Shown here one piece after another: positions 45,171 to 58,879 of a stretch of DNA of 64,000 nucleotides (position 1 is its first letter; every line of letters starts with the position of its first letter). Origin of the DNA: Lonicera japonica (Eukaryota > Streptophyta > Magnoliopsida > Dipsacales > Caprifoliaceae); the NCBI GenBank assembly GCA_021464415.1, contig CM038471.1, positions 13,816,073-13,880,072 of the forward strand. Reading direction: 5' to 3'. The translations under genes and the position numbers were made by a program. Below the pieces are notes generated by a model. That model did not search any database. It saw only the letters and a list, made by a program, of their open reading frames with translations, and had not been told where the DNA came from.

Positions 45171-48100
45171 CCATTGAAGTTGTTTTTTAGGTGTTAATTT
45201 TTTTCGAAAATATTATAAAGGATATTTATAGGCATGTCCTTAGAATAAAGGACCATATTTTTAGAGATTAGTTTAAACGACAACTTTTGTAATGAATGAC
45301 AATCTTTTTTGGTCAATGATAAAATATTAATTACTTTATTATTTCAATTAGTTAAGTTGAATTTCAATATTACCCTTCTTAAATATAAATACAAGAAAAG
45401 TAAATATATTATTAAATTCAAAATTAAATTAATAAAAAATATATTCAAATTAATTAAAATATATATATCACAAGAAGATAACGTAAGAATTATTCAAAAA
45501 AAGTCAAAGAATGTAAATATCTTAAACTAACAAGACATAATATGAGATCAAAATTGCAAATATGTGTGAGGCACAATTCTCCTATAATAGCAATTAAACA
45601 TATTAAGTTACATTCTTTTAATTAAATTTCTGGTAGATATATTAAACTGCATCTTTTCAATTTACTATCTTACATATTAATTGCATTTTTTTCAATGTTA
45701 TGCAAAATATATTAAGTTACATTTTTTTTTCAATTTTATGGAAGACATTTTAAGTTACATTTTTATTTTTAATTTTTTGGTAGACAAATATAAAATATAA
45801 TAATTTTTTATGTCTTTTTGACTTGGCCTTCATTCTTGTAACCCACTAATTTATACTTTGAAAAGTATATATTTTTATATTTGTTGTGTTTTTAGTATTT
45901 TTCAAGTGCTTAAAATTAAGTAGAGAAAAATGGCTTTTAAATGGAGTAATTCGGAATTAAAACGAACAAGTTATGGCGAAAAAAACTTGGTTGAATAAAT
46001 AGAGGACTAACATTCTGGGTTTAAAAGAAAAAAAGAATGATAAAATTACAACAAGAATTATGTAGCTTAATTGTTTAATGCATTGGGTATTTACACGATA
46101 GACTTAGGTTCAAAACTTAGCAGTAACATACATTTCTGGCATAGTGCAATAAACCCAGCATAGTCAGCAGCCGTTGTCTAAAATCTTCGAGCTTAGCCCA
46201 AACGAGGCATCTCACACTTTACCGGCCATTGTCTAATGGGCTAAGCTATTAAAGTTTTCAAGCTCAGCCCAAATGGGCCAACCAGCCTTGTACATAAATG
46301 GGCCAAGTCTGGACCAATGTACAAGCCACCAAAGCGTAGCAGCCACTTGGAAACAAAGCCCAAAAAGCTATTTATCAATTATAAAGGAAGGCATGAGCCA
46401 TGGCAATCAGGGAGCACAACCGCAATTTTCTTTCTTTTTTTCTCTATCTTTGATAGCCGTGCACAGTTCTCAATAAAAAGAGCACAAGTTATTTTTTTTG
46501 TGTGTTCTTCTTGCCGAGCCTCTTCTCTTTTTCTTGGTTTTCTATTGTTAATTAATATTTAGATGCTTTATAGTTACCCAATAAAGATTTAAGTCCTTTT
46601 TTTCTTTGCACTGAGATGCGCTAGACAAATGCTTAAACTGGAGTATGGTAATAAGAAACTGATTGAAAGAATTGACAAGCGCATTAGATATTTTCTTAGA
46701 GAGGCTCTCTTCCTTTTTCTTTGTTGTTTGCATAGGATACTCCATTAAAGTAATTTATATTGTTGTTGCCAAAATGTCTGTTAAAAAAGTTCTCTTTTCA
46801 TCATATATATTATGGACTTCCATTTGTTAGTAGTTAAGTTAAAAAATTTCATTATCTTATTTTTTACTTTTGGATAGGATTGATTGGAATATTTAATTTT
46901 TGAATTATGTGCATGTTTATTATATTTAATATCTATTTATTTATAGTATTTTTTGTTTTTTAGTTTACCATTTCTTTTTCAAAAGGTAATTCTGAAAATT
47001 AAAAATAATTTTATTTTTAATTAGTTAATTATCATTTTTTTTCTTGTTATTAAAGTTGTCCTCCGAATATATGCACAAAAAAGTGTTCTTGGTTAGAAAG
47101 TGAATGAGAGATTTGTCCTTTATAAAAAAAAAAGCCCTTAATTTTATCTTTTTATTATTAAAATGAATTGACACATATAATTTACAAGTTATTTTTATAA
47201 TGTTCTAATAGAGTCAAGAAGCTCCCCGACTATTAAGGGTAAATATGATCCTAAGTTAATGGTTTCGAATTTTCTCCCTACCATTGTAATTTCTTTATTA
47301 AAAATGTAAGTCGTGTTTTGAACTCTAGGCATTTTGATTAGGCAAAATTTTATCAAATAAAATCAACCACAATATTTATTGTAATTTTTTTATTTTAAAT
47401 TATATAATACAGGTGTAAAGAAATAGAGCTGCAACACGCACGGTGTAAGCTTAGAGCATTTCCGACCATTGTGTATAAAAAGATGGGTAAATTATATATG
47501 TGAATCACTTTTTAAACAAAACTTGAATCTTGAAAAAAAAATATGATTCGATAGTGCTTTTTATGTTTTTGTTTAAAATTTGAAAGAACCAATAAAATAT
47601 TGATACATATGTTCGATGCCATTTAATGCTTGAAAAAAATATATATGATTCGATATTTCTTTTTTATAAATAATTTTATAATCACAATGAATCTTGATTT
47701 ACATGTATTAATAAATATATTTCAAATATATAGGTTTTATTAAAATAAATACTTAACATTTGAAATTATTACATTTTTCAATTTTATTAATAAAATAAAG
47801 TGAGAAAGTTGATATAACATTATAAAATATAAGTGTAGTTTATACAACCGTTTTACATAAACTTTAATTTTAAAAAACGAAGAAAACGGACTTTTTTTTT
47901 TTTTAAATGTCTAAATTTGAAATAAGATAAAAAAGTTAAAATTGCTATTAAGTTGCAAGTGAAGAAAAAATAAAAAAAGAAAAAGAAAAATTTAATTTAA
48001 GGAGTGATCCTTGACGTGGCTGCTTTGAGGCCATGGTTTTCAGCCACATGCCTGTGGGAGTCCCTTCTATCATATATCATCACTACTTTAAATCTACTCA

Positions 48101-48280
48101 TCAACTGATCAACCAACTAACCAATCAAACATTCCCTCCTCAACCAAGAAAGAAAAATAAGAAAACTAAATATAGCACACAAACAGAAACACAGAGTAGA
48201 GTGGGGAAATAGTTGCAGCTATGGAGCACACTTTTTTGTTGATTGGACCGATTAGAAGAAATTAATAACAAAATCACAAA
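44508..48280. other. Long AT-rich intergenic region upstream of NFU
   Basis: Only poly-A/T stretches, a microsatellite (45097-45169) and short frames. A moderately GC-richer patch at 46130-46530 has no recognised gene. The last 280 bp before 48281 should include the NFU promoter and leader, but no element is certain. Confidence 0.5.
45097..45169 (+). repeat. Compound (TAG)n(AAG)n microsatellite
   Basis: About 11 TAG units run straight into about 13 AAG units. Confidence 0.92.
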
Positions 48281-48375
48281 ATGGGTGCATTCATAGCACA
48301 GACTTCTTCATCATCATTTATTTGCTCTTCTAAAAAATCATCCTCCTCTACAACAACATCCCTGCTCAAGGTACT

Positions 48376-48429
<54 letters not shown>

Positions 48430-51400
48430 CTTGTAATATAAACTATTCAATCATTTATTTTTGGTTTGAGGGTTACCCGGTGTCCGAGTTAGCTTTCAAG
48501 CATCTCTACCAATTCCGCTGTCGCGGTGTGTGACTGTTGGTGGCCAAACATTATTTAGACAACAGTAGTTGACCTTGGAACACTAAGTTTACACACGCAG
48601 TAGCAGCCTTGTATCACTGGGGTTCTGCATTTTGAAGATTCAAAACGGTTTTCCTATTCACGGAAAAGTATATCGCAATTTCAACTCCACGATCTGTTTA
48701 TTTCTTATGTTGACAATCTTTTATCCATTAGCATTCATTTGAGGTGTCGGATAACATTCTTTAATCTTATCTGGACATGATAAAATCATTTACCTCCCAA
48801 GTTGGATTGTTTAATCCATCACCGGATGGGATAAAGAGATTTTGTGGGATAAATAATCTAACCTCTTCTTGACCCACACCAAACATTAGATTGAATAATT
48901 TTATCTAATTTTGTCATTTTATCCTGCGCGTCGAATGCTCATGTAAATTTCTAGTATTGCTTGTTTACTTGGATATGGAATTGAGGTAAAGTGAAATTAA
49001 TAACTGATCCATCTCTTTTTCCTTCTGTTATATATATATATACACATAGAATCCCAATTCAGATAGAAGGATTTGTTTGTTAAAAGAGAAGTCATTTCTG
49101 AGAGGACAATTTCATACAAGGCACTTGCTCGGCTTCAATTCCACTCACCCCCATGGAAGACGTTTTTCGGGTAATTTTCTCTCAAACATGCTACTGCCGA
49201 ATTCAAAGCTTATCTTCTTCTTATTCATTTGTTTGCTCACTAGAAAAAAATATTAAGAACCTAAACTAGAAAAGCAGAATCTCAAAACAATTAGGCTCCA
49301 TTTGGTAATATGGAAAACTGAATCGAGTGGACTAGCCTGGTCGGTAAAGCCCCCACCGGAGTTCAAGAGGGATGGAGGACATCTATATCTATTCATAAGA
49401 AGTGGAGATAATTTGACCACGTCATTTACTTATTTTCCAACTTCTCACACAAATAAATTATTTTTCTTATCATTTTAGATCTTGTTATCAAACGGACTCT
49501 TAGTGTTGAATGGGCTTCCATTCAGCATTCAACATTAAGATACTTGATTTAACATTAATGAAATTTTATTCTAAGCGTGCCCATATTATTTTCCTGCATT
49601 GGGATAAAACATCACCTATTCAGCATTTAAAGACAAAAAAATACTTTTCAGAGCTTCCGTTCACCATTAACCTTTCAGAGAGTTCAACACACTGTGTTCA
49701 GCAAAAGTGTACACTGTTCAGCGACCAGATGCTAAAAAAACAAATGGACCCTTACTTCCTGTTGTCCCAAATTACGAATGTGTTAATTTTTTTGAATGTA
49801 TCCAATTAATAGTCCTTATTTTTACAACGTAATCAATGAAACAAATATTGTAAATTTTGGTTCAGTTGAGCTCATTCTACTACGAATGGAAGGATAGGGG
49901 GTAAATTCCCCCTACTTTTGAAAACTTAAAATTTAGTTAAAAAAGTTTCCTCTAATAATCAAAAGTATATACAATATCAGTAAATTTTGGCCATTTTTAA
50001 TTTGGGAAAAAAATGACCTTAAAACTACACTAACTTTTTCTAATTTGAAAAAAAAATAATACCAAAACGTATATTGCACCACTCAGAAAACTAGTTGTAA
50101 TCTATGCCAAAGACATTATTCATCCTTGCAAAAGCATCTTGAATTCTCAATCCCACAATCTTTTATCGCTTATATAGTTTCTGGATTCATAAACCCTTGC
50201 CCCTTGTTTGTTGAGGAATTATAAGTGAAGAAAAATAGTCTACTACATATAGGCATGTGTATATATGTAGATTATGTGAAATACAAATTGGACTTTTAGT
50301 GACAGTTTTCGTCTCTTCAACACATTTGGAGATACATTTAGCGATGGAAAACCATGGCTAAAGGTCCGGTCCACGTAGGATGGTCCATATATACCAGAGA
50401 CATTTAGTGAGACTAGAACCTCTTGACCAATAGGTTGGAAACAGAATTATCTTACCATTAAGCCACTTCTTTATCTAGTAAATATTTCTCATTTTAAATT
50501 AGAAATGCGAGTGCATAAAAAAGATAATGCACACGCAATGCATCATGCGTTTTTTCAGTGACTAGTTATACGATAAAGAAGTGGAAGATGTGACAGTTGA
50601 ATTTGGTGTGAATTCAAGATGTCTAAGGTACCTTTAATTATTAAATTCGTTGAATGAAGGAGACATACTTAATTATCAAACTGTAAGAAAGGCAGCACGA
50701 AGTCGTGATTTTTCAATGAGTAAGCTGGGACCAAAGTTACTTGGAGAAACTGTATCAAATTCTTGTTAATTGATTTAAGTAGCGGAACTACCTTCTATAT
50801 TAAAAAGCAGCTAGTATAGATGTCTCATTCCGTGACCTTTCTTTGTCTGGTGACTGTCTTGTTGGCGAGGCACTTAACTGAAATAGAATTCACTTCTGGA
50901 ACTTCCGAAACTGATCATGCCATTCACGCTCACTTAGCCATCTAGATTGTTCAAGTGAATCATAGAGTCACCGGATAGCTTTCTGGAGATTTCCGGAAAA
51001 GGGCAGGTTTCAGGGCATGAGCCTCTCGGTCATGGCCCTTCAGGAGATGAGCCCCACAACTCATCACAGTCTCATGGGGCCAACACATGAGCCGCGCGGT
51101 TCATGGTGGGGAGGCTCACCTCGCAGGGTCGGGCGCCCACAACACATGCTGAGAAAGTGTAGGAATTGAGAATCATACTCTATTTGGTTTCTGAGTAAGT
51201 GTAGGAAATGAGATAAGAATTGTGGAATAAATTTATAAATACTTAAAAAAATAAAATAAAAGTGTGGTTGAACGAAACGGGATATTGAACTACGGAGTAT
51301 AGATTTCTGAAAGGGTCAATACACTTGGATGGCACCCAAAACAGTGTCGATTCTCTTGCAGTTCCGCATTTGTACCCATGACATATATTCAATTTGTTGA

Positions 51401-53822
51401 TTAGGTCTGATTGCATGTCGGATATTTCTAGAATTCCTAAAGAATCCTGAAGTTCCGCATTTGCACCCATGACATATATTCAAAATGTGTTTCATCAAAC
51501 GAGCAAAGTTCACATCCATTGGATTTTTAAGCCTTAGGCAGCCTTCATTTTTTCAAAGAGTGATAGTTTCCCAAGGAACAGTGGCTTTTTTATGTGATTC
51601 GGCCAATGCACACCATAGGAAGTTTTTTAGTTTTCTGATTTGATGCCTGGCATCTTTTGGTTGGTCTCTTATGTTTTTGGTCTCAATTTTGTAGATGTAC
51701 ATGTGTTAACACGCTATTCAGTGAAGTAGAGGGCACAGAAAACATAAGATATCAATTGTACATGTGTTTTTCTGCTTTTTCTTTCTGCAGAAAAGAGTTA
51801 CCATTGCAAATGATACATGGGCACTTGGGCAGGACTGGGGATATAAAAGGGCCTGCACAAAAATCGAAACAGGGGAGACTCTTTGCATAACCAAAATATT
51901 TCCGGGCTTTACTCTGATACAATCTTCACAATAACGGGCTATTTGCATGGGTACCCCTACTGGCAAAGCAATTATGCCTTTGCCAAATCATAGTATTGCT
52001 TTGAGAAGTTGTATCGTATACTTGTAATGTTGTACATTGCTTTGCCAATACTACCACCCTTTGCATAAGTTGTTAAAATTGTTATTGCATCAAAGGATCC
52101 TGTGTGGTCACCCACTCTGCACAACCTCAAGACTGGCCCTGTATGGGTTATTACTATAAGCTTAGCTCATTTTCGTCCATTAAAAATGTTACAGGCACCA
52201 ATTCGCTCCCATAAAACAAATTATCATCATCTTTGTTTTGAATTGAGTGTATTATCTTGTAATTAATTTACACTTACCCATTTTAATTTTTATATGTGAA
52301 GCTGCCGTGATTACACCAAGGTGTGTACTTCCGTTAACGGAGGAAAGCGTTGAGATGGTGTTGGATGAAGTGAGGCCAGGGCTGATGGCGGATGGAGGGA
52401 ATGTGGCTCTACACGAGATTGATGGTCTTGTAGTGGTACTAAAGCTTCAAGGAGCATGTGGGTCCTGTCCAAGTTCAACCCGGACCCTCAAAATGGGAAT
52501 TGAAACCCGCCTCCGAGATAAAATCCCTGAAATTCTAGATGTCGAGCAACTCATCGATACTGAGACTGGCCTTGACTTGAATGAAGAGAATGTCGAAAAG
52601 GTTAGACAGACGAATATCTTATTTATTGATTTAGTTGTTTGAGGGCACTCCAGATATTCTTCTCATCAGCATCAGTATGTTTAGAATAATCATACTTCAT
52701 CTTTAGTAAGTAGTACAGGTGGTGTTGCAGAACGAAAATTGGTGATGAAAAACAGTGGTGGCATATTTCATACACTTATTTCTCATCGAAAATTCTTAAA
52801 ATTGCTTGTTTCTTTTTTATCTTTAGTAGTGTTTTGATTGCATAAATCTTTTATATTACAACTTGGCTTTGCATAATATTCTCATCATTCGTGTAATTTA
52901 GAAATTGCCTTCTTCCTAAGGTGTTGAATTTTTTGAATATTTTCTTGTGTGCACCAATTCTGTGGAATTAAAATCATTTCAGGGAAGAAGATTGTTGTTC
53001 CCTCTTTACCTATGCTCCCATCATAAACTGTCCCTCTCTAGTGTGGAAAAGAGATATTAAAGTTAAAATTTGCTCCATTTAAAAAGTTTAGTGCTAACAT
53101 TAGTATAATTTTTTTTAAAACAAATAAACGGAGGGGGCGGAGGGGGATTGTGCTTCGGGATGCAATTGCACCTTCACTGTTTAGTAACTCCACCCCTATA
53201 ATCATACGGGATGCATAGGTGAGTGGTACATTCTGAGATGTACAACCCACCAATGCATCCGGTATAGTTATCCGGTAAATGAAACTCGTTAGTGGCATTG
53301 TTCTTTTAAGAAGGAAATGACCTTCTTATCGGCTACATTAACCAGATAATCAGACCGGATGCATTAATGAATTGTACATTATGAGAAAGTACAACTCACC
53401 AATACATCATGAATGATTGTCTGGTTAATGAAGCCGGTAAGTATGGCATTGCTCTTGTAGGAACTACGAACATACAATAGGAATAATTTATGTTTTAATG
53501 CTGTCTTTTCTTATGTTTGTATCAAAAAAATCCTAACAATATGCATTAACTAAGAAAGAGCAATGCAAGTGGTGTTTACTAATACATCTCTTCTTGTACA
53601 CACATATTTACATACATGTATATATTTCAGGTTCTGGAGGAGATTAGACCATACCTGGTGGGTACGGGTGGTGGCGTGCTCGAGTTTGTTGCGATCAATA
53701 ACTACGTTGTGACGGTACGGCTCAGTGGTCCAGCATCCGAGGTAATGACGGTGCGTGTCGCTCTCTCACAGAAGTTAAGAGAGAAAATACCTGTCATTGC
53801 ATCTGTCCAATTGGTAGACTGA
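48281..53822 (+). CDS. Plastid NifU-like iron-sulfur cluster scaffold protein (NFU1/2/3 type)
   Basis: Four exons: 48281-48370, 49050-49170, 52302-52600 and 53631-53822, all with GT-AG introns of 679, 3131 and 1030 bp. They splice to 702 bp, a frame of 233 residues plus TGA, close to the size of Arabidopsis plastid NFU proteins. Residues 1 to about 75 are Ser/Thr/Arg-rich with few acids, as in a plastid transit peptide. The first NifU C-terminal domain (about 82-150) carries [12 protein letters not shown] and the cluster-binding CxxC in GACGSCPSS. The second domain (about 170-233, [15 protein letters not shown] to [16 protein letters not shown]) lacks the CxxC, as is normal for plastid NFUs. 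The family assembles 4Fe-4S or 2Fe-2S clusters and passes them to photosystem I and other stroma proteins. No damage was seen. Which of NFU1, 2 or 3 it is cannot be settled here. Confidence 0.95.
48379..48429 (+). repeat. (CT)n(TA)n microsatellite in NFU intron 1
   Basis: About 14 CT units followed by about 10 TA units, starting 9 bp after the 5' splice site. Confidence 0.92.
48735..48950. mobile_element. MITE-like segment in NFU intron 1
   Basis: Non-coding block with GGATAA and TTATCC motifs that matches 41105-41300 in reverse. Ends are not resolved. Confidence 0.4.
49171..52301 (+). other. Long NFU intron 2 with small repeats
   Basis: 3131 bp with no gene. A GC-rich patch at about 51010-51135 has repeated ATGAGCC motifs. 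A 33-35 bp segment (GTTCCGCATTTG.ACCCATGA, then CATATATTCAA) occurs at 51360-51392 and again at 51451-51483. Short open frames (49510-49809, 51657-51890) are not supported as exons, because skipping them gives the complete NFU frame. Confidence 0.55.
53208..53460. repeat. Diverged ~148 bp direct repeat in NFU intron 3
   Basis: Two units around GGATGCAT...GTACATT.TGAGA..GTACAAC.CACCAAT, starting near 53209 and 53357. They may be part of a short transposon; no termini assigned. Confidence 0.5.
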
Positions 53823-54263
53823 TGAAAATTTCCATGTAACAACAGTTTTGTAATTTACTGTCAAGTCATACATAGAAAATATTTCACTAGCTTCTTTTAA
53901 AACTGACAGATCAGCCCGCTCTAACGAGGATGGCCCTCCATTTGGAGGGGTAAACAGATAAATTTTTTTCATTAAACTTGGCGGAAATGTTCTTGCAAAA
54001 TTTTAGTTAAAAAGTCATTTATATATTCATTTAATGGGAGCCAGGGAAGTTAGACTTACCTGTTGGAAAAAATTAGTTTTGATGCTTTTTTGAGGGTAAT
54101 TTTAAATGGGGTTTCACACTCGGATGTGAAAGAAAATTATAGATTCGTGTTCTCCTCCGTGAGTACATCGAGATCGTGTATTTGTTTGCTCAAAACGGAT
54201 TTGGGGTGAATGAGAAATTGTTACCCAAAGTAAGCTACTTGAGATGGAAAATAAAGTGGGAAA

Positions 54264-55010
54264 TGTTAGTCCCACATTGGAATTTTGGAAAAACTTTTAT
54301 GAGTTTATAAAGGATAACCTTTCACTAGCTCATAAGCTTCTAAGAAATATAAGGCTCTCTTTCGTGCACCCGGGTGCAGGGGAGTGCAAATCACAGACCG
54401 AATTTGGCTTGACACAGGCTTGGCTTGTGTGCGAAAATGGCCAACAGCGCGGGATTATGTTTTACACTTAGAGTTTTTCTAGTTCATTTATTTTCCTTAA
54501 TGTCACCTATTTTAATTACTCTTTATTAAGAGATTTAATTTGAATTCAAAATTTTAAATTAAAAAAAAACGTTTGTATTAATTTGTATTAATTCTTAAAA
54601 ACGGTTTTGTTTAATTATTGTAATTAACACTAAAAAACGGTTTTTGATTAATGCATGAATTAATACAAAGGCTCCTCCCCCTTGTATAAATTGAAGGCTT
54701 TGAGACTTCATTCCACACAAGTCTACACACACCTCTATTCACTTTATTCTCTCTTGCTCTCTAGAATAGGTTTTGTATTTGGTGGTGATCAAGTTCATAC
54801 ACAATTTAAGTTCGTTTTGTGAGTGACACCAAAGTGCTAAAGGTAGACACTCTTTACCGTTTCATCCTGGGAGACAAACGCCGTAACAAACCTCAAAAGT
54901 ACCGCGGGAGGCGGCGTAATTGTTTTAAGGAGATCGTGTGATACACGAGACTCGGTCTTCTATTGTTTATATTTGTTTAAATTGTTAATTTCCGTGGTTT
55001 TTGGCTAACA
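54264..55010 (+). mobile_element. Lone LTR-like sequence
   Basis: 747 bp with inverted ends TGTTAG...CTAACA, a TATA-like TTGTATAAATTG at about 54682-54693, and non-coding content. The flanking 5 bp (GGAAA, ATACC) do not match, so the ends may be slightly off or the copy is a recombinant. It lies 440 bp after the NFU stop codon. Confidence 0.5.
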
Positions 55011-55158
55011 ATACCTGGGGATCCTGCTCCTCTGGAGGGAATGGAAATGACTCCAGGGGAGAATCGAAAAATTCTAAACGAGTGGTTTGAAAAATGATGG
55101 CTCAGATTTTGACATTATCTTCTATTTAAATGGATCTTTGCGAGAGGCAAACCCTGAG

Positions 55159-55970
55159 TAGAGATGGCAATGCATCAGGTTTAGCCAAACCCAACTCGCC
55201 TATAAATAGACCCTACCTGGGTCCAACCCAATGCTATTTTTGCATTTTGGAAAACTTGAACTCGCCCCTTATAATGATATGATACTAGAAGTGTATTTAA
55301 ATAAAAAAAATAATGTACTTGGTTCAGGTGGGAAACAAGTTGACAATATTGTACTTGGGTCAAGTCGGGTCAAATAAGTTAAATTTAAGCAAACCCGACT
55401 AAGAGTGTGCAGAAATCGAATCAGACCGACCAGATCGAACCGATTAATAGGGTTTTTTCGAGCTTTACATGTACAACTGTTCGATCAGATCTAATTTTTA
55501 GAAGATTGAACTAGATCGGTCCAGTTTTGGTCTTGTTAAAAAAAAAACCTTTAAAACCGAACCGGATAATTTTATATATATATATATATACTTATATGTG
55601 TAAAAATGGGTTTTGGGTTAAAAAAAGTAGGCCTATTGTTTAAAATAGGGATATTGTTTAGAATTATCCCGCAAGCCAAAAAATAGGCCCAATTTAAAAG
55701 CACAGGCTGATTAAACCAGCCATTCAAACTTGTCCGGTCTTGGTTGGTCTTTCAGTCTAGTCTAATCCAAAAAATAAGATGATTGATATAATTAGTTTGG
55801 TCTATATTATAAGTCAACAATCTAGTTAACTAGACCGTGAACACTTTTAGATCCAACTACATTCCGATTCGTATTATAAAACCCAAATTGTCCAGGTCTT
55901 AAAAAAAATGTCCCATCAAAACTGAATCGCGTCAAAAATTATGTCAGGTTGGACCTCTTTACCATCCTTA
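55159..55970. mobile_element. Degraded hAT-like short element(s)
   Basis: Starts TAGAGATGGCAA and ends TTTACCATCCTTA, approximate terminal inverted repeats of a type common in plant hAT MITEs. A second start-like sequence (TAAGAGTGTGCA) at about 55399 suggests nesting. No matching target duplication was found. Confidence 0.4.
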
Positions 55971-56297
55971 ACTCAAGACAAAACGGTAGTGTAGCCCCTT
56001 AGAAAACTACCTTTTTTCTAAATTTTAAGCCTCGGAGTCGCCAAGACTAGCTCGATTACATCTTATTCTTCTTTGAACGAAGTTTTTTAATGTTTACTTT
56101 GCTGATGTGGCTGTGGCATATCAGCTTGACATTTGAATTGAAGGGGCATCGAAATAATATTGAACAATTACTTTTTTCCGCAAGCATAAATTTTACACTC
56201 GGGTGTTAGTATAATGAAAATATGGATGGATTTCTCTACCAACTGAGACTCCTAGACATTTTTTTAAAAAAAAGTAAATAAATGAAATAAATAGTGG

Positions 56298-56907
56298 TAG
56301 GGGTGCGTATTGGTTAGATATCAATATATTTATTACAATTCACTAACTAATCTAATCCAACATGATTTTATATTTTAGAATCTAATTCAATCCAATCTGA
56401 TTCAATTTGACATTGGATTAGATTGATTCGAAACCAATATCTTTTGTTTAAGAATTATTTAAGTTTCAATAACATGCGAAATGAATCTAATCAACTCCAC
56501 AATGATCAGAAAATATAAATAAAAAGTTTCTTTCATTACTAAAATAAAAATCTACATTAAGTCATTATATATTAAAGTCTAATTGATTAGTAAAATAGAA
56601 GAGAATTAAATTAGTATTTACTTATTAAGTTCTTTTATATTTGTAGCAATAATAGTGTAACGCAATCTATATTAATAACTTAGTGTATAATAATAACCAA
56701 TTACATAAGGATAATTGTCATTTTAAATTGAAATTTGATTGAATCAGTTTGATATTGATTTCGTCAATGTGATAACCAAACCGGTCAAATGTATAGTTCG
56801 TTTTCTAAAATGCAAGCCAATCCAATCCGTTAGCTTAACCGAATCCAATCAAAATTGGATTGGATCGGTCGATTTAAACGAATTTGATTAGATTATGTAC
56901 ACCCCTA
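56298..56907. mobile_element. hAT-like non-autonomous element, 610 bp (8 bp TSD)
   Basis: Starts TAGGGGTGCGTA and ends TACACCCCTA, with flanks AATAGTGG (56290-56297) and AATAGTAG (56908-56915), an 8 bp duplication with one mismatch. The interior is dominated by degenerate inverted repeats of AATCTAATCCAA/TTGGATTAGATT. No transposase frame. Confidence 0.8.
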
Positions 56908-56915
56908 AATAGTAG

Positions 56916-58218
56916 TTTAATTTAGATAGAAAATGGGTTTAAATAAAAACTCCCATTTACATACATATGCATCCTCTCCATTACAAGGACTGATTATACA
57001 TATGCATCCTTAATTTTTTTTTAAATAAAAAAAAATGAAAAAAATAAATAAAAAGAAGAAGAAGTTATTTCTATACAAACACTACTTATCCTAACATTTA
57101 ACTTTTGTCAGCTCTAATGGCCCTTCTTTTATTCCTGCCTGGTTTTGTTTGATTGTCGGAAAAGTTAAATAAGAAAGTGATTCTCAAAAAAGTGAGATAA
57201 ATGAAAAAAAGAAAAGAGAAGAGAAGAGATTAATTTTCTATGTGGGTTTGTTTGAAAATAAAATAGGAAAAAAATAGTATTTTAAAATAATTATAATTTA
57301 ATTACAGCTCAAAGAAATAAGTAACATAATAGAAAATATATATTAATATCATAATATTGGTAGTTATATTTATAAAGAATTAAATTACTTTATCTTAACT
57401 TTCTAACAAAATCTTGTGATTTCTGCAAGAAATTTTTTTCTTGAAAAAATTAAAAATAAAATAAATACAGAAAAGTTATAATAGGTTAAAAAAAAAATGA
57501 CTTTTCCACTTTTCCTTTCTATTCCCATTATTCAAATTCACCACTAGTAAAAGGTTGTCGAACGCTTATCTTGAATTTCCATTATCCACTGCACATCTCA
57601 ATTTATATTCTATTTTAAAAATTAATTATTTTTTTATCATTTTTCATATTGTTATCAAACGGATCTTAAACCTTGAAATATTTTAGATTTCCTCTTCCTT
57701 CTTTCACAAACAACATTCGCGCTAGAAAAGGGATCTTCAAGGAAGAAAAACAAGGTGCTACAATATGAGGAAGTAAATTCATCTTGTAAACTTGGAGCGA
57801 GAAATAGACGATAAAGCTCACAATGATTACTTGAGTTGGTAAGAATTTGAAAACTTTAATTGTAAGACTTAGGTTTTAATTCTGCTGCTGGTCGACCCTA
57901 ACTTTGATTAATCATTTGTTTCTTAGACGTAAAAGAGCATATTGTGCATAATGATATTTTCTGAAAACTATCAGCAAAATGCATGATTGTATTGAATAGA
58001 TTGTTCATGTAAAATTTCATGGCTTAAATCCTGGACTGAGAAATATGTTTTTAATCATACACCCATTATGTTACTGATCTATAATATTAATTAAAATCAA
58101 GGTTTTAGTTTTACATTACAGATATATACATAATTTATTTTTTTATTTTTTATTTTTTTTAACTCTAATCAATGACTAGAGCATAAATTTTTTACTAAGA
58201 AATTGTAATGGGCTACAC
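56916..58218. other. AT-rich intergenic region, nothing recognised
   Basis: Poly-A/T rich with no supported gene. Confidence 0.5.
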
Positions 58219-58871
58219 AAATGGGGATAGCCCTCCCCGATCAAACTGTCTGTCAAAGGATTTTGAAGTCTCCTACTCGGTTATCGGCTGCAACTCGCAG
58301 CACCCCGTCGACTGAAATGACGCGCAAAATCGAGACCCTTCTGTATGAGTTAACCTCTATCTATGGCTCTCTTTATGCAACTAATTCGTTAAGCTACATG
58401 TTCGGTGCAGATAGAATTGCCTTCGTCTCTATGAGCGGATACCTAGACGCAATTCTTACTTAGATTAGGGCCTTTCCCCGCCCCGGCAGAGTTTTCATTT
58501 CTTCGGATGCCAACTCCTGAGTTGCATCGAGTAAAAGACCTTTCACGATAGGCCCCCCAAGATAGCATTGCCGAGCGGGCGATCCGTACAAAGACCGGGG
58601 CAAGAACTAGATCTTATATGCTATGCAGCTCCCTCAACTGAACCAAATCAGTCCAGTTGACCAGGGAACGAGAGAATTCCCACTACCGTTGGCAGGCCAG
58701 CCGCATAGCTCCTGCCCTCAGCCCTTGTTTCAAAGCTAGAAAAAAACTCTTCTATTGAGGCTTGCCCCCAACGAGCTACACATCCGAAGACTTGCTTTCG
58801 CTCTGGTTTTATCAAAGCTCCATTACCTTCCTACATCCCTCAAGCTCTTATTCGAAGACTTTGAGTGGACA
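58219..58871. other. Probable mitochondrial DNA insertion (NUMT)
   Basis: A sharply bounded block of near-50% GC in AT-rich DNA. Its texture (GGGGCAAGAACTAGATC, CCCCGCCCCGGCAGAG, GCCGAGCGGGCGATCC) is like plant mitochondrial intergenic sequence. It carries an 80-codon open frame at 58221-58463 that I do not recognise as a conserved gene. The block continues until the hAT element at 58880. Assignment rests on composition and style, not on alignment. Confidence 0.45.
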
Positions 58872-58879
58872 ATCATACC

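Noticed and set aside
49510..49809. 99-codon + frame in NFU intron 2
   Set aside because: The NFU reading frame is complete without it; no domain and no supported splice sites.
54264..55010. Solo LTR with target duplication
   Set aside because: The inverted ends and TATA box are there, but the flanks GGAAA and ATACC differ; it is kept only as LTR-like.
55159..55970. A complete hAT element with target duplication
   Set aside because: The ends look right but the flanking 8-mers ACCCTGAG and ACTCAAGA do not match, so only a degraded element is claimed.
58560..58620. tRNA-like sequence around GCCGAGCGGGCGATCC
   Set aside because: No full cloverleaf could be drawn; no matching acceptor stem or T-loop.
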